DNA of 64,000 nucleotides from Caenorhabditis elegans (Eukaryota > Nematoda > Chromadorea > Rhabditida > Rhabditidae). Position numbers and translations under genes: made by a program. The stretch spans positions 2,604,001 through 2,668,000 of the forward strand of contig NC_003283.11 in assembly GCF_000002985.6 (NCBI RefSeq). The letters run 5' to 3'. This document shows positions 46,101 to 58,000 of the stretch, piece after piece; the first letter of the stretch is position 1; the number at the start of each line of letters is the position of its first letter. The notes under the pieces are model-generated. The model was not told the DNA's origin. It made no database searches and worked only from the letters and a program-made list of their open reading frames with translations.

Positions 46101-48643
46101 TCGGTTTGCCGATTTCCGGAAATTTTCTATTCCGACAATTTGCTGATTTGCCGGAAATTTTCGATTCTGCCAATTTGCCGATTTGCCGGAAATTTTTAAT
46201 TCCGACAATTTTACCAATTTTGCCGATTAAAATTTAAATTCGGAAATTTCTAGAAAAAAATGTGCAAAACCACAATTTGCCTGAAATTTTTAATTCCGGC
46301 AATTTTACTCATTTTGCCGATTAAAATCAAAAATTTTGAAATTTCCAGAAAAATGTGCAAAACTACAATTTGCCGATTTGCCGTAAATTTTCAATTCCGG
46401 CAATTTTATCATTTTTGCCGAATAAAAAATTTTGAAATTTCCAGAAAAAATTTTTTTAAATTTCCGGCGATGCGGCAAATTGCCGGTTTGCCGATTTGCA
46501 GTAAATTTTCAATTCCGGCAATTTGCCGATTTGCCGGAAATAATCGTTTGTTAACAAAAAAATTGCGTGATGACGTCACAATTTTCTGGGCGAAAAATTC
46601 CCGCATTTTTTGTAGATCACACCGATTTTAAGCTATTCCCTATTCCTCACCAAAATATCTCAAAACCTCTCCATTCACGATGTTCATCTCCAACTGCGAA
46701 ACACTACCCAAATTGTTGACAAGAACCACAAACTTCTCGCCTTCCCGCATTTCCATCTTCGAGCGTAGTGTGTCCAACAAGCTGTGCACAATTCGATTGG
46801 CACTGCCAAATTGAGCACGAAATTTGCCCGGCTCACCGTGAATTCCCAGTCCTACTTCAATCTGATCGTCCGGCAACTCGGTCTCTCGATTTTTGCCCGG
46901 CAAGCTTCCCGTATAAAGTGACACGCCGAGTGTACCCATTGAGCTCACAACTTTTTGAGATGTCTCGTAGATCTCATCCAGCGATTTTCCTTCCCAGGCC
47001 ATGGCTCCAGCAATTTTAATTGTTAAAACTGCACCCGCCAGACCTCTACGTCCAACTTTGCTATTCGGGCTGTCAATTGCCACGTCATCGGCGATCGTGA
47101 CGACTCGAGCTGTGCCACCTGATGCGTTGAATCGCTCAGCCGCCAAACCAAAGTTCAGACGGTCTCCGGTGTAGTTAATGACGAACAAGATGGCACCGGC
47201 TGCAAAAAAATTCGGTTTGATCTACGTAGATCTACAAAAAATGCGGCAGAGTTTTCAACTGATTTTTCTTGGTTAAGAACGTGATGACGTCACATTTTTT
47301 GGGCAAAAAATTCCCCCGCGATTTTTGTAGATCAAACCGTACCTTCTCCTCTAGTGGCCTCCAATGCCGCCTGAACGTTCCTCGACGGCGGGGAAGCGAA
47401 CACGTTTCCGGCAATTGCAGCGGTCAGAAGACCTTTTCCAACATATCCGGCAGCATACGGTTCGTGTCCTGAACCACCTCCAGCTATCAGGGAAACGTGG
47501 TGCGAGGGGTTGAGATCGGTGATGTGAACAACTCGTCGGCAGCTCTGAAATGTGCCGGGGCTTGTTATTATCTTGGAATTGGGAGATTTTTGTGCCAAAA
47601 TTACGGTGACCGGTCTCGACGCGACATCTTCTTGATTAGTGATAAATACAAAAAGGCTATGCGCCTTTAAAGATTACTGTAGTTTTAAACTCGCGTTGCA
47701 CGTGGTTGCAGAGTGTCTCATTTAGGTTTGATCTACATAATTCTACAAAAAATGCGACAGAGTTCTCAACTGATTTCGAATGGCTAGGAACGTGTTGACG
47801 TCACATTTTTTTGAGCCAAAAAAAATTCCCGCATTTTTGTAGATCAAACTGTAGTGAGACAGCCTAGCACCACGTGCAGAAGTACGGTGACCGGTCTCGA
47901 CACGACAAGTTTTTGATTTGTGATGAATACCCAAATGTGTGCGCCTTTAATGCTTACTGTAGTTTTAAACTTGTGTAGCTGCGAAATTTTTGTCGATTTT
48001 TCACGGTTCTTTGATATAAATATATGCAAAAATGAAAAATCAATAAAAAAAATTCCGCTGCTGCAAAAGTTTGAAATTACAGTAATCTTTAAAGGCGCAC
48101 ACCTTTTTGTATTTAACAAAAATCAAAAACTTGTCGTGTCGAGAGAACGGATACCAAAAATTGGCTCTTGAAAAACCGAAAAAAAAGGCAAAATTCCGCA
48201 ACGAGTTTGCAAGTACAGTACTCTTTCTATCAAAAATCGCAAAGTTTTGCATATGGGTAATATTCAATATCATGAGAACACAGAATCTCTGAGAATGCGT
48301 ATTGCACAACATATTTGACGCGCAAAACGTCTCGTAGCGGAAACTACAGTAACTCTTTAAAAGACTACTGTAGCGAGCTGTTGTCGATTTACGGGATTTC
48401 GATTTTCGAAACTGATTAAAGCCCGTAAATCGACACAAGCGCTAGTCATTTAAAGGGTTACTGTGGTATTCGCTAGGAGAAATTTTGCGCGTCAAATATG
48501 TTGTGCAATACGCAGCATTCTCAGAATTCTCTGTTCCCGGTAATACTAACCTTATGAAATTTGACATTCGAATTCGATGAAACCAGTCCAAAAAGCGCAT
48601 CGTCGACAGCTTCCTCCGCTTTGTTCACAAATTTCTTCGACAT
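43165..48643 (-). CDS. Bifunctional dihydroxyacetone kinase / FAD-AMP lyase (TKFC/DAK homolog)
   Basis: ATP-dependent kinase that phosphorylates dihydroxyacetone and glyceraldehyde; the animal enzyme also splits FAD to cyclic FMN. Five minus-strand exons (48643-48551, 47544-47343, 47199-46651, 45068-44335, 43323-43165) close to 578 aa, matching human TKFC (575). DhaK domain: GGGSGHEP at 53-60, NYTGDRLNFGLA, GRRGLAG, MGTLGVSL, and LGIHGEPG, with H219 as the residue that covalently binds substrate. DhaL domain: DAYAGDGDCG near 391-400 (Mg-nucleotide acidic loop), GGTSGALY, GDRTMVDGLDAM and a C-terminal GRASYTSSEAQTKPDAGA. All expected motifs are present, so it should be active. It is transcribed divergently from the ANGEL-like gene 440 bp away. 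Every intron but the second exceeds 1 kb and is repeat-filled. I recall C. elegans W02H5.8 as this gene, unverified. Confidence 0.93.
43535..44250. repeat. Four CCAAT/GGGCGG hairpins in the DHA kinase last intron
   Basis: Copies at about 43535-43625, 43788-43880, 44005-44103 and 44160-44250, same family as in the neighbouring kaptin-like intron. They are spaced about 130-160 bp apart by related AT-rich linkers. Diverged relatives at 5761-5812 (acr-17 intron 3) and 15902-15965 (srh-like intron 2). Confidence 0.85.
45190..46550. repeat. TTGCCGGAAATTT array with a 382-bp tandem duplication
   Basis: Fills DHA kinase intron 3. Segment 45709-46090 is repeated almost exactly at 46091-46472 (offset 382), including the motif CCAGAAAAATGTGCAAAACT. 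A partial CACGTG-family MITE right half (ATGACGTCACAATTTTCTGG, CCCGCATTTTTTGTAGATCA) follows to 46620. Confidence 0.85.
47213..47340. mobile_element. CACGTG-family MITE filling DHA kinase intron 2
   Basis: GGTTTGATCTACGTAGATCT left, GTGATGACGTCAC centre, TTTGTAGATCAAACCGTA right. The 143-nt intron 2 is almost entirely this element; its right edge overlaps the exon 2 donor, so the splice donor GTACGG lies at the element's TACGGTTTGATC terminus. Confidence 0.75.
47600..48160. repeat. GGTCTCGACACGAC / CGCCTTTAAAGATTACTGTAG elements with inserted CACGTG MITE
   Basis: ACCGGTCTCGACGCGACA (about 47609) and ACCGGTCTCGACACGACA (47890) each lead to ATGCGCCTTTAA..TACTGTAGTTTTAAAC; an inverted match ends in TTGTCGTGTCGAG at 48130. 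A CACGTG-family MITE occupies 47697-47878. Another GGTCTCGACACGA...CTTTAAAGGCGCACACC copy lies at 61290-61470. Confidence 0.7.
48283..48540. mobile_element. Palindromic MITE, GCGCAAAATATCTCGTAGCG family, copy 2
   Basis: Arms aatgcgtattgcacaacata and tatgttgtgcaatacgcagc. It ends 10 bp before the donor of DHA kinase exon 1. Centre holds CCCGTAAATCGACA. Confidence 0.8.
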
Positions 48644-48829
48644 TTTTATTAGCCCAACTGAAAATGAATTAGGATGGGAAAATAAGAAATTTTTAAAAAA
48701 ATATGACAATATGGTCACGGAGAAAACACGACGTGGGGTGATTGTGTTGATAAGATAGGATTTTTTTGTGTTCATTGATCAATTTTTGGCAATTTGACAA
48801 CAAAAATGACCACTGTTCAAAGTACAGAA

Positions 48830-49040
48830 ACACGGGCTTCTGGCCATCCTCATTGAACTTCTTGCGCGCTCCATTTACAATCGCCCGCCGGACAACGCGT
48901 GGGAAAGTGTCGTGTACTCCACACGGACAAATACGTTTAGTTTTACAAGCCGCGACGCGACACGCAACGCGCCGTAAATCTACCCCGAGCCAATATGGCC
49001 TAATTCGGCAAACTCTTCCTTTTCAATTAAGAAGAGGGAA
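48830..49040 (+). repeat. Family X repeat between DHA kinase and ANGEL-like gene
   Basis: Near-complete copy of the 360-600 element in the 440-bp divergent promoter region, 43 bp before the ANGEL-like ATG. A TTTTTGCAG at 49072-49080 just upstream of the ATG could be a splice-leader acceptor. Confidence 0.8.
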
Positions 49041-49082
49041 GCCAGAAGTGTGTGTGTGCAGACATTGAGAATTTTTGCAGGC

Positions 49083-52000
49083 ATGCCACGCCAGCCGCGG
49101 CCAAAATCCAAACGACCTACGGACCAGCGGAGCACGCGTGGTGGTGCAGGTGGTAATGGAAGAGTTTTCAAACGTGGCGCCGCTAGCGGCCGCGGCCACG
49201 GCCACAGAAGATCATCGCAATACACGTGGAACAAATTTTTGGCGGATGATGATGCCGCGAATGTTAGTGGTTAACCACACACGTGGTGTCTGGCTGTTCA
49301 GTTTGACCTACAAAAAATGCGGGAATTTTTCGCTCCGGCAAAATGCGACGTAACTCCCGCGTTTTCTGTAGATCAACGTAGATCAAACCGAAATGGGACA
49401 GTCTGACACCACACGTGGTTAAAGCATCTGAGCGCATTTTCGATATTTCTAGCAGCAGCTTCCGGCTCCGATGTACAGACCGCCACCGAAACCCATCAAA
49501 ACTATTCGTCTCGGCGATGATGAAGCGACGCCCGGATCATCATCATCACCACCATCCCTACATGCACCATCATCCGTAGATCAGCAGCAGCAGCAGCCGA
49601 CAACGTCGTCGAATTTTTGTGCTAGTTGGTGTGAGTTTCACACAGACAACGGAGGATCTGCTGAAATAACATTGGCTTTCGCATATTACGGGAACACAAA
49701 ATTCTGAGAATTTTGCGTATTACACAACACATTTGACGCGCAAAATATCTCGTAGCGAAAACTACAGTAACCCGTTGAATGACTACTGTAGCGCGCTGGT
49801 GTCGATTTACGGGATCTCGATTTTTTTCGTATTTTACAATATTTTATCGGTGTATACATTATTTCCGTAAATCGACACCAGCGGCGCTACAGTAGTCAAT
49901 TAAAGGGTTGCTGTAGTTTTCGGTACGAGATATTTGCCCGCGTCAAATATGTTGTGCAATACGCAGAATTCTCAGAATTTAGTGTTCCTGTAATAGTTTT
50001 TGTTGATTTTTCATTTTTCATTTTAATTCGTTTGCAAACGCATATATGTCGTAATTTCACAAAATTTCAACACGCCTTTTTAAAGGCGCATGAATTTATT
50101 GAGACGGGTCCCGGCGCGCAAAAAAAAAGTGTAGTATCTCCCTTGCATTTTTCAACGAAAATACTTTGGGATTTTCGTCGTTTTCTTTGCATTTTTCCGT
50201 TAAGATTGTTTTAACTCATGTCAGTTTCAAAGTACAAATCAGGTGTGGGCGGCAACCGATTTTTTCCGGCAAATCGGCATGTTGCGGGAATTGAAAATTT
50301 TTGGCAAATCGGCAAATTGCCAAAAAGGAAATTTCCGGCAAACCGGCAAACTGCCGCCCACTCGCTTTTTTTGTGTGTGTTTTTTTTTGTACTCTGAAAC
50401 TGATTTTTAAAACAATTTTCAACAAGAAATTCGCTAAAATATAAGTAATTTCAATGAAAAATGCAAGAAAAACGGCTACCAAAAAAAATTTTGCGCGCCG
50501 AGACCCGATATCTGAATAATTCTGTGAAATTACGATATATACAGTGAAGAATATGCGTTTTAAAGCAAAATTAAAATAAAAAATCAATAAAAACTGCGAA
50601 ATTCGCGAAAAAGCTTGAAAATCAATAAAAACCGCAAAAAAAATCAATTTAATTTATTTAAAGTGGCAAAAAACCAACACCTGACACGGACGAAAAAAGT
50701 GGAAGAGGTCGTTTTGGATGAAAGGTACATCTTAAAATGCTCTGAACTATTGTAGAAACCGCCGAAAAAAATAGTTTTAGACCCACGGGCTCCCAGGACG
50801 ACAGCATTATTGTTCTCGACGATGACATTTTCGAAAAAACGAGAAAAAAGAGCTCAGAGCCGAGGGATCTGAAAAAAAAAGTTTTTGGCAGACAGGAGCC
50901 GGGCACGACCGTCGGCAGAATCGGTAAATAAATTTATTTTTAATTCCGACAATTTGCCGGTTTGCCGGAAATTTTCATTTTCGGCAATTTGCCAATTTGC
51001 CGGAAATTTTCAATTCCGACAATTTGCCGGTTTGCCGGAAATTTTATTTTTTGGCAAATTGCCAATTTGCCGGAAATTTTCATGTTCGCCAAATTGCCGA
51101 TTTGCCGGAAATTTTTCAATTTCTGCAATTTTCCGATTTACCGGAAATTTTCATTTTCGGCAATTTGCCAATTTGCCGGAAATTTTCAATTCCGACAATT
51201 TGCCGATTTGCCGGAAATTTTCAATTCCGACAATTTGCCAATTTGCCGGAAATTTTCAAATCCGACAACTTGCCGATTTGCCGGAAATTTTAATTTTTGG
51301 CAAATTTGCCGATTTGCCGGAAATTTTCATTTTCGGCAATTTGCCGGTTTCTCAATTTGCCGGAAATTTCAATTTTCGGTGATTTCCGATGAGCCGATTT
51401 GCCGGAAATTTTAATTTTTGGCAAATTTTCCGATTTGCCGGAAATGTTCATGTTCGCCAAATTGGCAATTTGCCGGAAATTTCAACTCCGGCAATCTGCC
51501 GATTTGCCCGAAATTTTCAACTCCGGCAATTTTCCTATTTGCCGGAAATTTTTCAATTTTTGCACTTTGCCGATTTGCCGGTAATTTCAATTCCGGCAAT
51601 ACACACCCACGCGCGCGTTCCCTCAGAAGTCTTCTAGTCGTTTTGACGCAGTTTGTACTTTTTTTTCTTCCAAAATTAAATCTAGAATCTCAGGAGATGT
51701 CCAGTCCAGCTTTATTACAGCATTTCTAGGCAAAATTTATAATTGTGGTGATTTTTCGCGTCTCATTTCAGTTTGATCTACAAAATATGCGGGGGAATAT
51801 TTTTTCCAGAAAATTTGTGGTGACGTCAGCACGCTCTTAACCAAGCGTCTCTTCTCCCGCATTTTTTGTAGATCAAATCGAAATAAGACATTTTGACTGA
51901 TTTCTGTGTAACAAACTTTTCTCTACAAAGTGACATATTTTACGGCACATAAATCGAAAAACTGACGATCCTGATACATGTTTAAAAGACACTGTAGTGA

Positions 52001-55000
52001 ATCCTTTGTGTAAAATCTTCCGTTTTGAGCCAAATTTCATAATTTTACAAATGTTCGGTTTGTATGATGCTTCTGAACAATATTATAAATTTAAAAAATT
52101 AAAAATAATTTCCATAGAAGCCAAAAATAGCCAAAACTGCTGTCCCCGCGAAACGAATTCCCGCGAATTCTGGAGTTCGTGAGGGGTGCCGCGCGAGCGC
52201 GCTCTAATAATTATGAACACTCCAGGAGGCCGTGCAGTTTAGAAGATCAAAATTTCTAAATATTTATAACTCATTTAAATCGGAATTTTCCAGAAAACCA
52301 CGTGTCGAATTCCCAATATTTGCCATTCCAACGCACCGTGTTTACCCACCACTTTTTGTGTGTTTATCTGTTCAATTATAAAAAAAAGAACAAAAAAATC
52401 TTTTGCTGATAACAAATCACATCGCCCTTTCTTCCCCAATTTTGTTTACTAGTCAGTTGTTTTTGAGATTTGGCTCTTATTTTTTTTCGAGAATTCTCTC
52501 TTGAGACAAAAACCGAAATTGACTGAATCAAAATGCTGAGATTTCCACGTGGAGTCAGAATGTCTCATTTCGCTTTGATCTTCGAAAAATGCGGGAGTTG
52601 AGACGTGGACATCAGGGGAGAGCGGCGATCGAAAAAAAAATCGGCGATCGGCGCTCACCTCTGGTGGACATCAGGGGTGTGCGGATAATAGCCGAATTAG
52701 CCGAATTAACCGATCGGCTGATTCGGCTAACTCGGCTAATATTAGCCGAATTATCCGTTAGCCGAATTTTGTACCAATTAGTCGAGTTAGCCGTCTGCCG
52801 ACTTTTTGACAGTTCGGCTAATACGTAGTTATCCGTTAGCCGATTTTGGCCGTTGTTAGCCGAATTCGCCGATCGGCTAATTCGGCTAATTCCACTAAAA
52901 CATTTTTTTGGAAAACAAAATGTGGTGAATTTGTATGATTTTTTCCTATTTGAACAGTCGTTCATCACTGAATTTGCTCAATAACAATGAAAAAATTAAC
53001 CCAAAACCTGAATTAACAGAAAGAACGAAAAAAGCTTGACCAGATGAATTTTATCCGAATTAGCCGAAAATTAGCCGATTTGACCGATTGATTTTAGCCG
53101 AATTAGCCGTTAGCCGAAAATTTTGAAATTAGCCGTTAGTCGAATTATCCGTTAGCCGGTTTTCAAAAAATCCGCATTAGCCGATTTATCCGTTAGCCGA
53201 AAAAATCGGTTATCCGCACACCCCTGATTTCCACGTGGAGTCAGAATGTCTCATTTCGCTTTGATCTTCGAAAAATGCGGGAGTTGAGACGTGGACATCG
53301 GGGGAGAGCGGCGATCGAAAAAAAATCGGCGATCGGCGCTCACCCCTGGTGGACATCTCATCTGATTTCGCTCGGTTAACAGCGTGCTTTTCGTAGATCA
53401 AACCGCAATAAGACATCCTGACGACACCACGTGGATTTTTAGTAGATTTGAATTTGCAAACGGGGTTATTTTTAAGTTTTTCCACTTTTTGCACGTAAAA
53501 AGTTGTTTGCTGAGCACACCACCGCCACACCCTGTTCCGATGATTTTTTGGGGGGTTTTTCCTCGTTCTGCCGCACATCTTGAACCATTGTTGAGTAACA
53601 GTTTTACGTATTTTTGCTTGGATTAGCTCGAAATGTGCTCAAATGAACAAATTTTGTAGTGCGAATTCTTCAAATTTCAAAAAAAAAAAAAGTAAAAAGT
53701 ATAAGCTGCCCAAATTGAAGATTTTAGCTAAATTTAGCATTCGAGATTCTAAGTTTTCCTTACAAAATTCGATCATTTGAGAAAATTTCGAGTCTATGCG
53801 AGCAAAAACCCCCCATTTTAATAACACTATTTGCCCATCTGCAACACTGTCTAGCTGAACAGTCCAGTAGAGCGCACTTGCTTATCTCGAAAGTTGGTCG
53901 GTCCCCCCCAATCCCCAGTTATCAGTTTTTGTTCTTTTTTTTTTTTTTTTGAAATAAGGCTACACGTTGTAGTTTATTTCTATTTTTTAATTCGATTTTT
54001 TTTTTTAATTTTTAAATTAAAATTATTTCAAGATTCCCAAGACGGCATTGTATTTGTTGGCGAATATCCTCGACGTGGCAGGACGATGACACAGCTGGAA
54101 ACGAATATGGTGAGTTTTTCGGGTCTCGAAGCGACATTTTTTCTCTTTTTTTTTTGAAATGCCAAAAAAATGCAACTTTTTGGAATTTTTATCGATTTTT
54201 TCAGCAAATCTTTTCGATAAATGTCATTTACTTGGTACAAATAGTTTAATACACGAGAAAACCGTGCAAAAATGTATAAAATTACTGGAAATTTGACAAA
54301 AAAAAACCGGCAAAAATTGCCGATTTGCCGAATTTTCCGGAAAACCGGCAAAAAATTTTTTAAAGGAAAATTGTGGTCTTGCACATTTTTTTTGCAAATT
54401 CAAAATTTTCAATTTCAAGCAAATCGGCAAACCGGCAAATTTCCTGAAATGAAAAATTTCCGGCAAATCGGCGAAACGGGGGAGTTGACCATTTCCGGAA
54501 AACCGGCAAGTTGCCGGAATTGAAAATTTCCGGCAAATCGGCAAACCGGCAACTTACCGAAATTTAAATTTTCTGGCAAATCGGCAAACCGGCAATTAGC
54601 CGAATTTGCCGGAATTGAACCACCGCCATAAAAAACATTACGAAATTCGGACGGTTTAAAACCTTTTAATTTTATTGTTTTTTAATTTTTTCCCATGATT
54701 TCCGGCAAATCGGCAAAAAATGTTGAAATTAGAAAATATCAGAATTCTTGCATTTTTTCCAGGCAGAAACATTCTGGTCAAACGGTGCTTCTTCTTCTTC
54801 ACCATCCTCCACGGGGACTACACAACAAACGTTCAAAAAAATCAACGACGGATTCTCACGAGATTGCAAGGATTTCAAGCGTCTCGTGCGATGCTGGAAC
54901 CGAACAGAAGCCCAATCGAGATCAAAAATTCCGAAAATATCATCAAAATTCACAATTTGCTCGTACAATGTGCTCTGTCAGAAGACAATTGCTCGCACCG

Positions 55001-58000
55001 ACTATTTGTACCGACATCTGCAGGGTTCTGCTCAATTTTTAGATTGGGAGCATCGATGGCGTGGGCTTCAGGTCGAGCTGCCCACGTTTGATGCCGACAT
55101 TTTGGGCCTTCAAGAGGTTCAGGCCGACCATTTTGTTGAGCATTTTCAGCCGCTTATGAAGAAATGTATGGGATTTATTCTATTTTTTAGAAAAAATTGT
55201 CGAAATTGGAAAAAAAAATTAGAAAAATTCAAAAAAATTCTACGAAATAAATATTTACAGTTATGAAAAAAATCGCTGAAAACCCAAAAAAAAATGGAAA
55301 AAAAAAACTTTTTTTTTTCAAAATTTATGCATTTTAAGCTAGCTTCTAAGCTAGAAAACGAGATACTAATCGAAATTTTTTTTTTTCATTTTTTAAGAAA
55401 GTTAGCGATTTTTTTTGAAAACGCAAAAAAACGTTAAAAAAAACTTTTAAAGAAAAAATAAATTTTCCAAAGTTTATGTATTTTTGGAAATTTTTAAATA
55501 GGAAAAGTTAAAAATTCCGGCAAAAAAGTCCTTTTTTTTTAGGAAAATTTTTAGCGAAAAAAAAAAATTTTTCGAGTTGATTTTTTTGAAAACAACTTTT
55601 AAAAAATAGCAATTAAAAAATTTATTGTTTTGCCTAATTTTTCCAATTTTTAAAAACACAAAAAATTTTAGAAAAAATTAATTCCAAAAAAAAAGTAGAA
55701 ATACATTTTTTTTTATAAAAATAATTCCGGCAAAAAATTTTAAAAAAGCAACTTTTTTGAGAAAAAAACGAAAAGGGTTTTTTTGGGTTTTTTTAGGAAA
55801 CAGTGAAAAAATTTTTAAATTTGTGAATTTTGGAGGCAAAAAATTTTTAAATTTGTGAATTTTGGAGGCAATTTTGGAGGCGAGTTTTTTTTTTTTTAAA
55901 CTAATTTTTAAAAAATTGCCTATTTTGTCAAATTTTTAAAAACACTGAAAAATTTTAAGAAATTTCATTTTTTGGCCTTCTTCTTTTTTTTTTCCAAAAA
56001 GCCAAAAATAATTTTAGACATTTTAAATATTTTTCAAAAACAAAAAAAACATGTTTTCTTCAATTTTTTTTTTAGAAAAAAATTCCGGCGAGAATCCCAA
56101 AAAAACCTTTTTTTTTGAGGAAAAATTTTAGCGAAAAAAAAAATTTGTTTCGAGTTTTTTTTTTTTCAAAAACTAATTTTAAAAAATTAGCAATTGGAAA
56201 ATAATATTTTTTGCCTAAGTTTTCAATTTTTTTTTTTGAAAATTTTTAGAAAAAAAAACCCATTTTTTGGCCTTCTTTCAAAAAAAAAACAAAAATACAT
56301 TTTTTTTTTCCAAAAACCCTAAAATAACCTCTAAAAACCTCTAAAAACCCCAAAAAACCAGTGAAAAAACTTCCAGACGGCTACGAAGGTGTCTACAAGC
56401 AAAAATTCGGTACCCAGCAAAAAGACGACGGGTGCGCTTTGTTCTACCATCCCGCGAAATTCGAACTAGTCGCGAATCAAGAAGTCAACTATTTCATATC
56501 AGACACTGCGATCTCGAATCGCGAAAATATCGCTCAAATCGTGGCTCTTCGGTGTCGAATTACGAAGGAGCTGATTCTAGTTGCCAATACGCATTTGCTG
56601 TTCAACGAGGAACGCGGTGACGTGAAGCTGGCTCAACTGGCGATTCTGTTCGCATCGATTCATAAAATGCGCGAGGATTTTGCGCCGATGGTTCCGCCCG
56701 TATTTGTGATGGGCGATTTTAACATTGAGCCGAATTCCAAGGTCTACGATTTTATCGTTGATGGAAGGTTTGCTTGACGCATTTTTTCGGCAAATCGGAA
56801 AATTGCCCGAATTTAAAGTTTCCGGCAAATCGGCGAATTGTCGGAATTGAAATTTTCCGGCAAATCGGAAAAGTGTCCAAGTTTAAAATTCCCGGCAAAC
56901 CGGCATATTGCCGGAATTTAAAATTTCCGGCAAATCGGAAAATTGCCGGAATTTAAAATTTCCGGCAAATCGCCAAATTGCCGGAATTAAAAAGTTCTGG
57001 CAATTCGGCACATTGCCTGAATTTAAAATTTCCGGCAATTGGCCAACTACCGGAATCGGAATTTTCCGGCAAACCGGCAAATTGCCGGATTTTAAAATTT
57101 CCGGCAAATCGGAAAATTGCCGGAATTTAAAATTTCCGGCAAATCGGCACATTGCCCGAATTTATAATTTCCGGCTAATCGGAATCTTGCCGGAAATTGA
57201 AACCGTCAATTTGCCGATTTGCCGGAACTGTTGATTGTCGGCAAATTGCCGGTTTGCCAGAATTTTCATTTCCGGCAACTGACCGATTTGCCGGAAATTT
57301 TAAATTCTGGCAATTTGCCGATTTGCCGGAGATTTTAAATTCTGGCAATTTGCCGATTTGCCGGAAATTTTCAATTCTGGCAATTTGCCGGAAATTTTCA
57401 ATTCTGGCAATTTGTCGATTTGCCGGAAATTTTCAATTCTGGCAATTTGCCGATTTGCCGGAAATTTTCAATTCTGGCTATTTGTCGATTTGCCGGAAAT
57501 TTTAAATTTTGGCAATTTTGCCGATTTGCCGGAAATTTAAAATTTTGGCAATTTTGCCGATTTGCCAGAAGTTTTAAATTCTGGCGATTTGCCGGAAATT
57601 TTAAATTCTGGCAATTTGCCGATTTGCCGGAAATTTTCAATTCTGGCAATTTGTCGATTTACTACTTTTTTTAGTATGCTAATCTAGATTTTTGAATCAA
57701 AATTTATTATACAAACGTAGAAAAATGTTTGATCTACATGAAAATATTAGTTTTCGGTTGAAAAATTCAAATTTTTTTTTTCAAAATTTGCCAGTTTTTC
57801 TCAAGAAATTTTTATGGCGCATCAGAATATCGAAAAAAAACTGCTAGATAATAAAAAATTTTCGAAAAGTTTCATTATGAAATTTGGTGGTTTTTTTTTG
57901 CCAGGGTTTTGCCAGTTTCGGCAAAAATCAGAGAAACGGCCCAACTTTAAGGCCCAGCTTAAAGTCTTTTTCAGCATTTTTGCCGGAATTAAAAATTTCC

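Noticed and set aside
50930..51605. Regular short repeats resembling a CRISPR array
   Set aside because: Eukaryotic context, no unique spacers, no cas genes; units are contiguous MITE-derived repeats.
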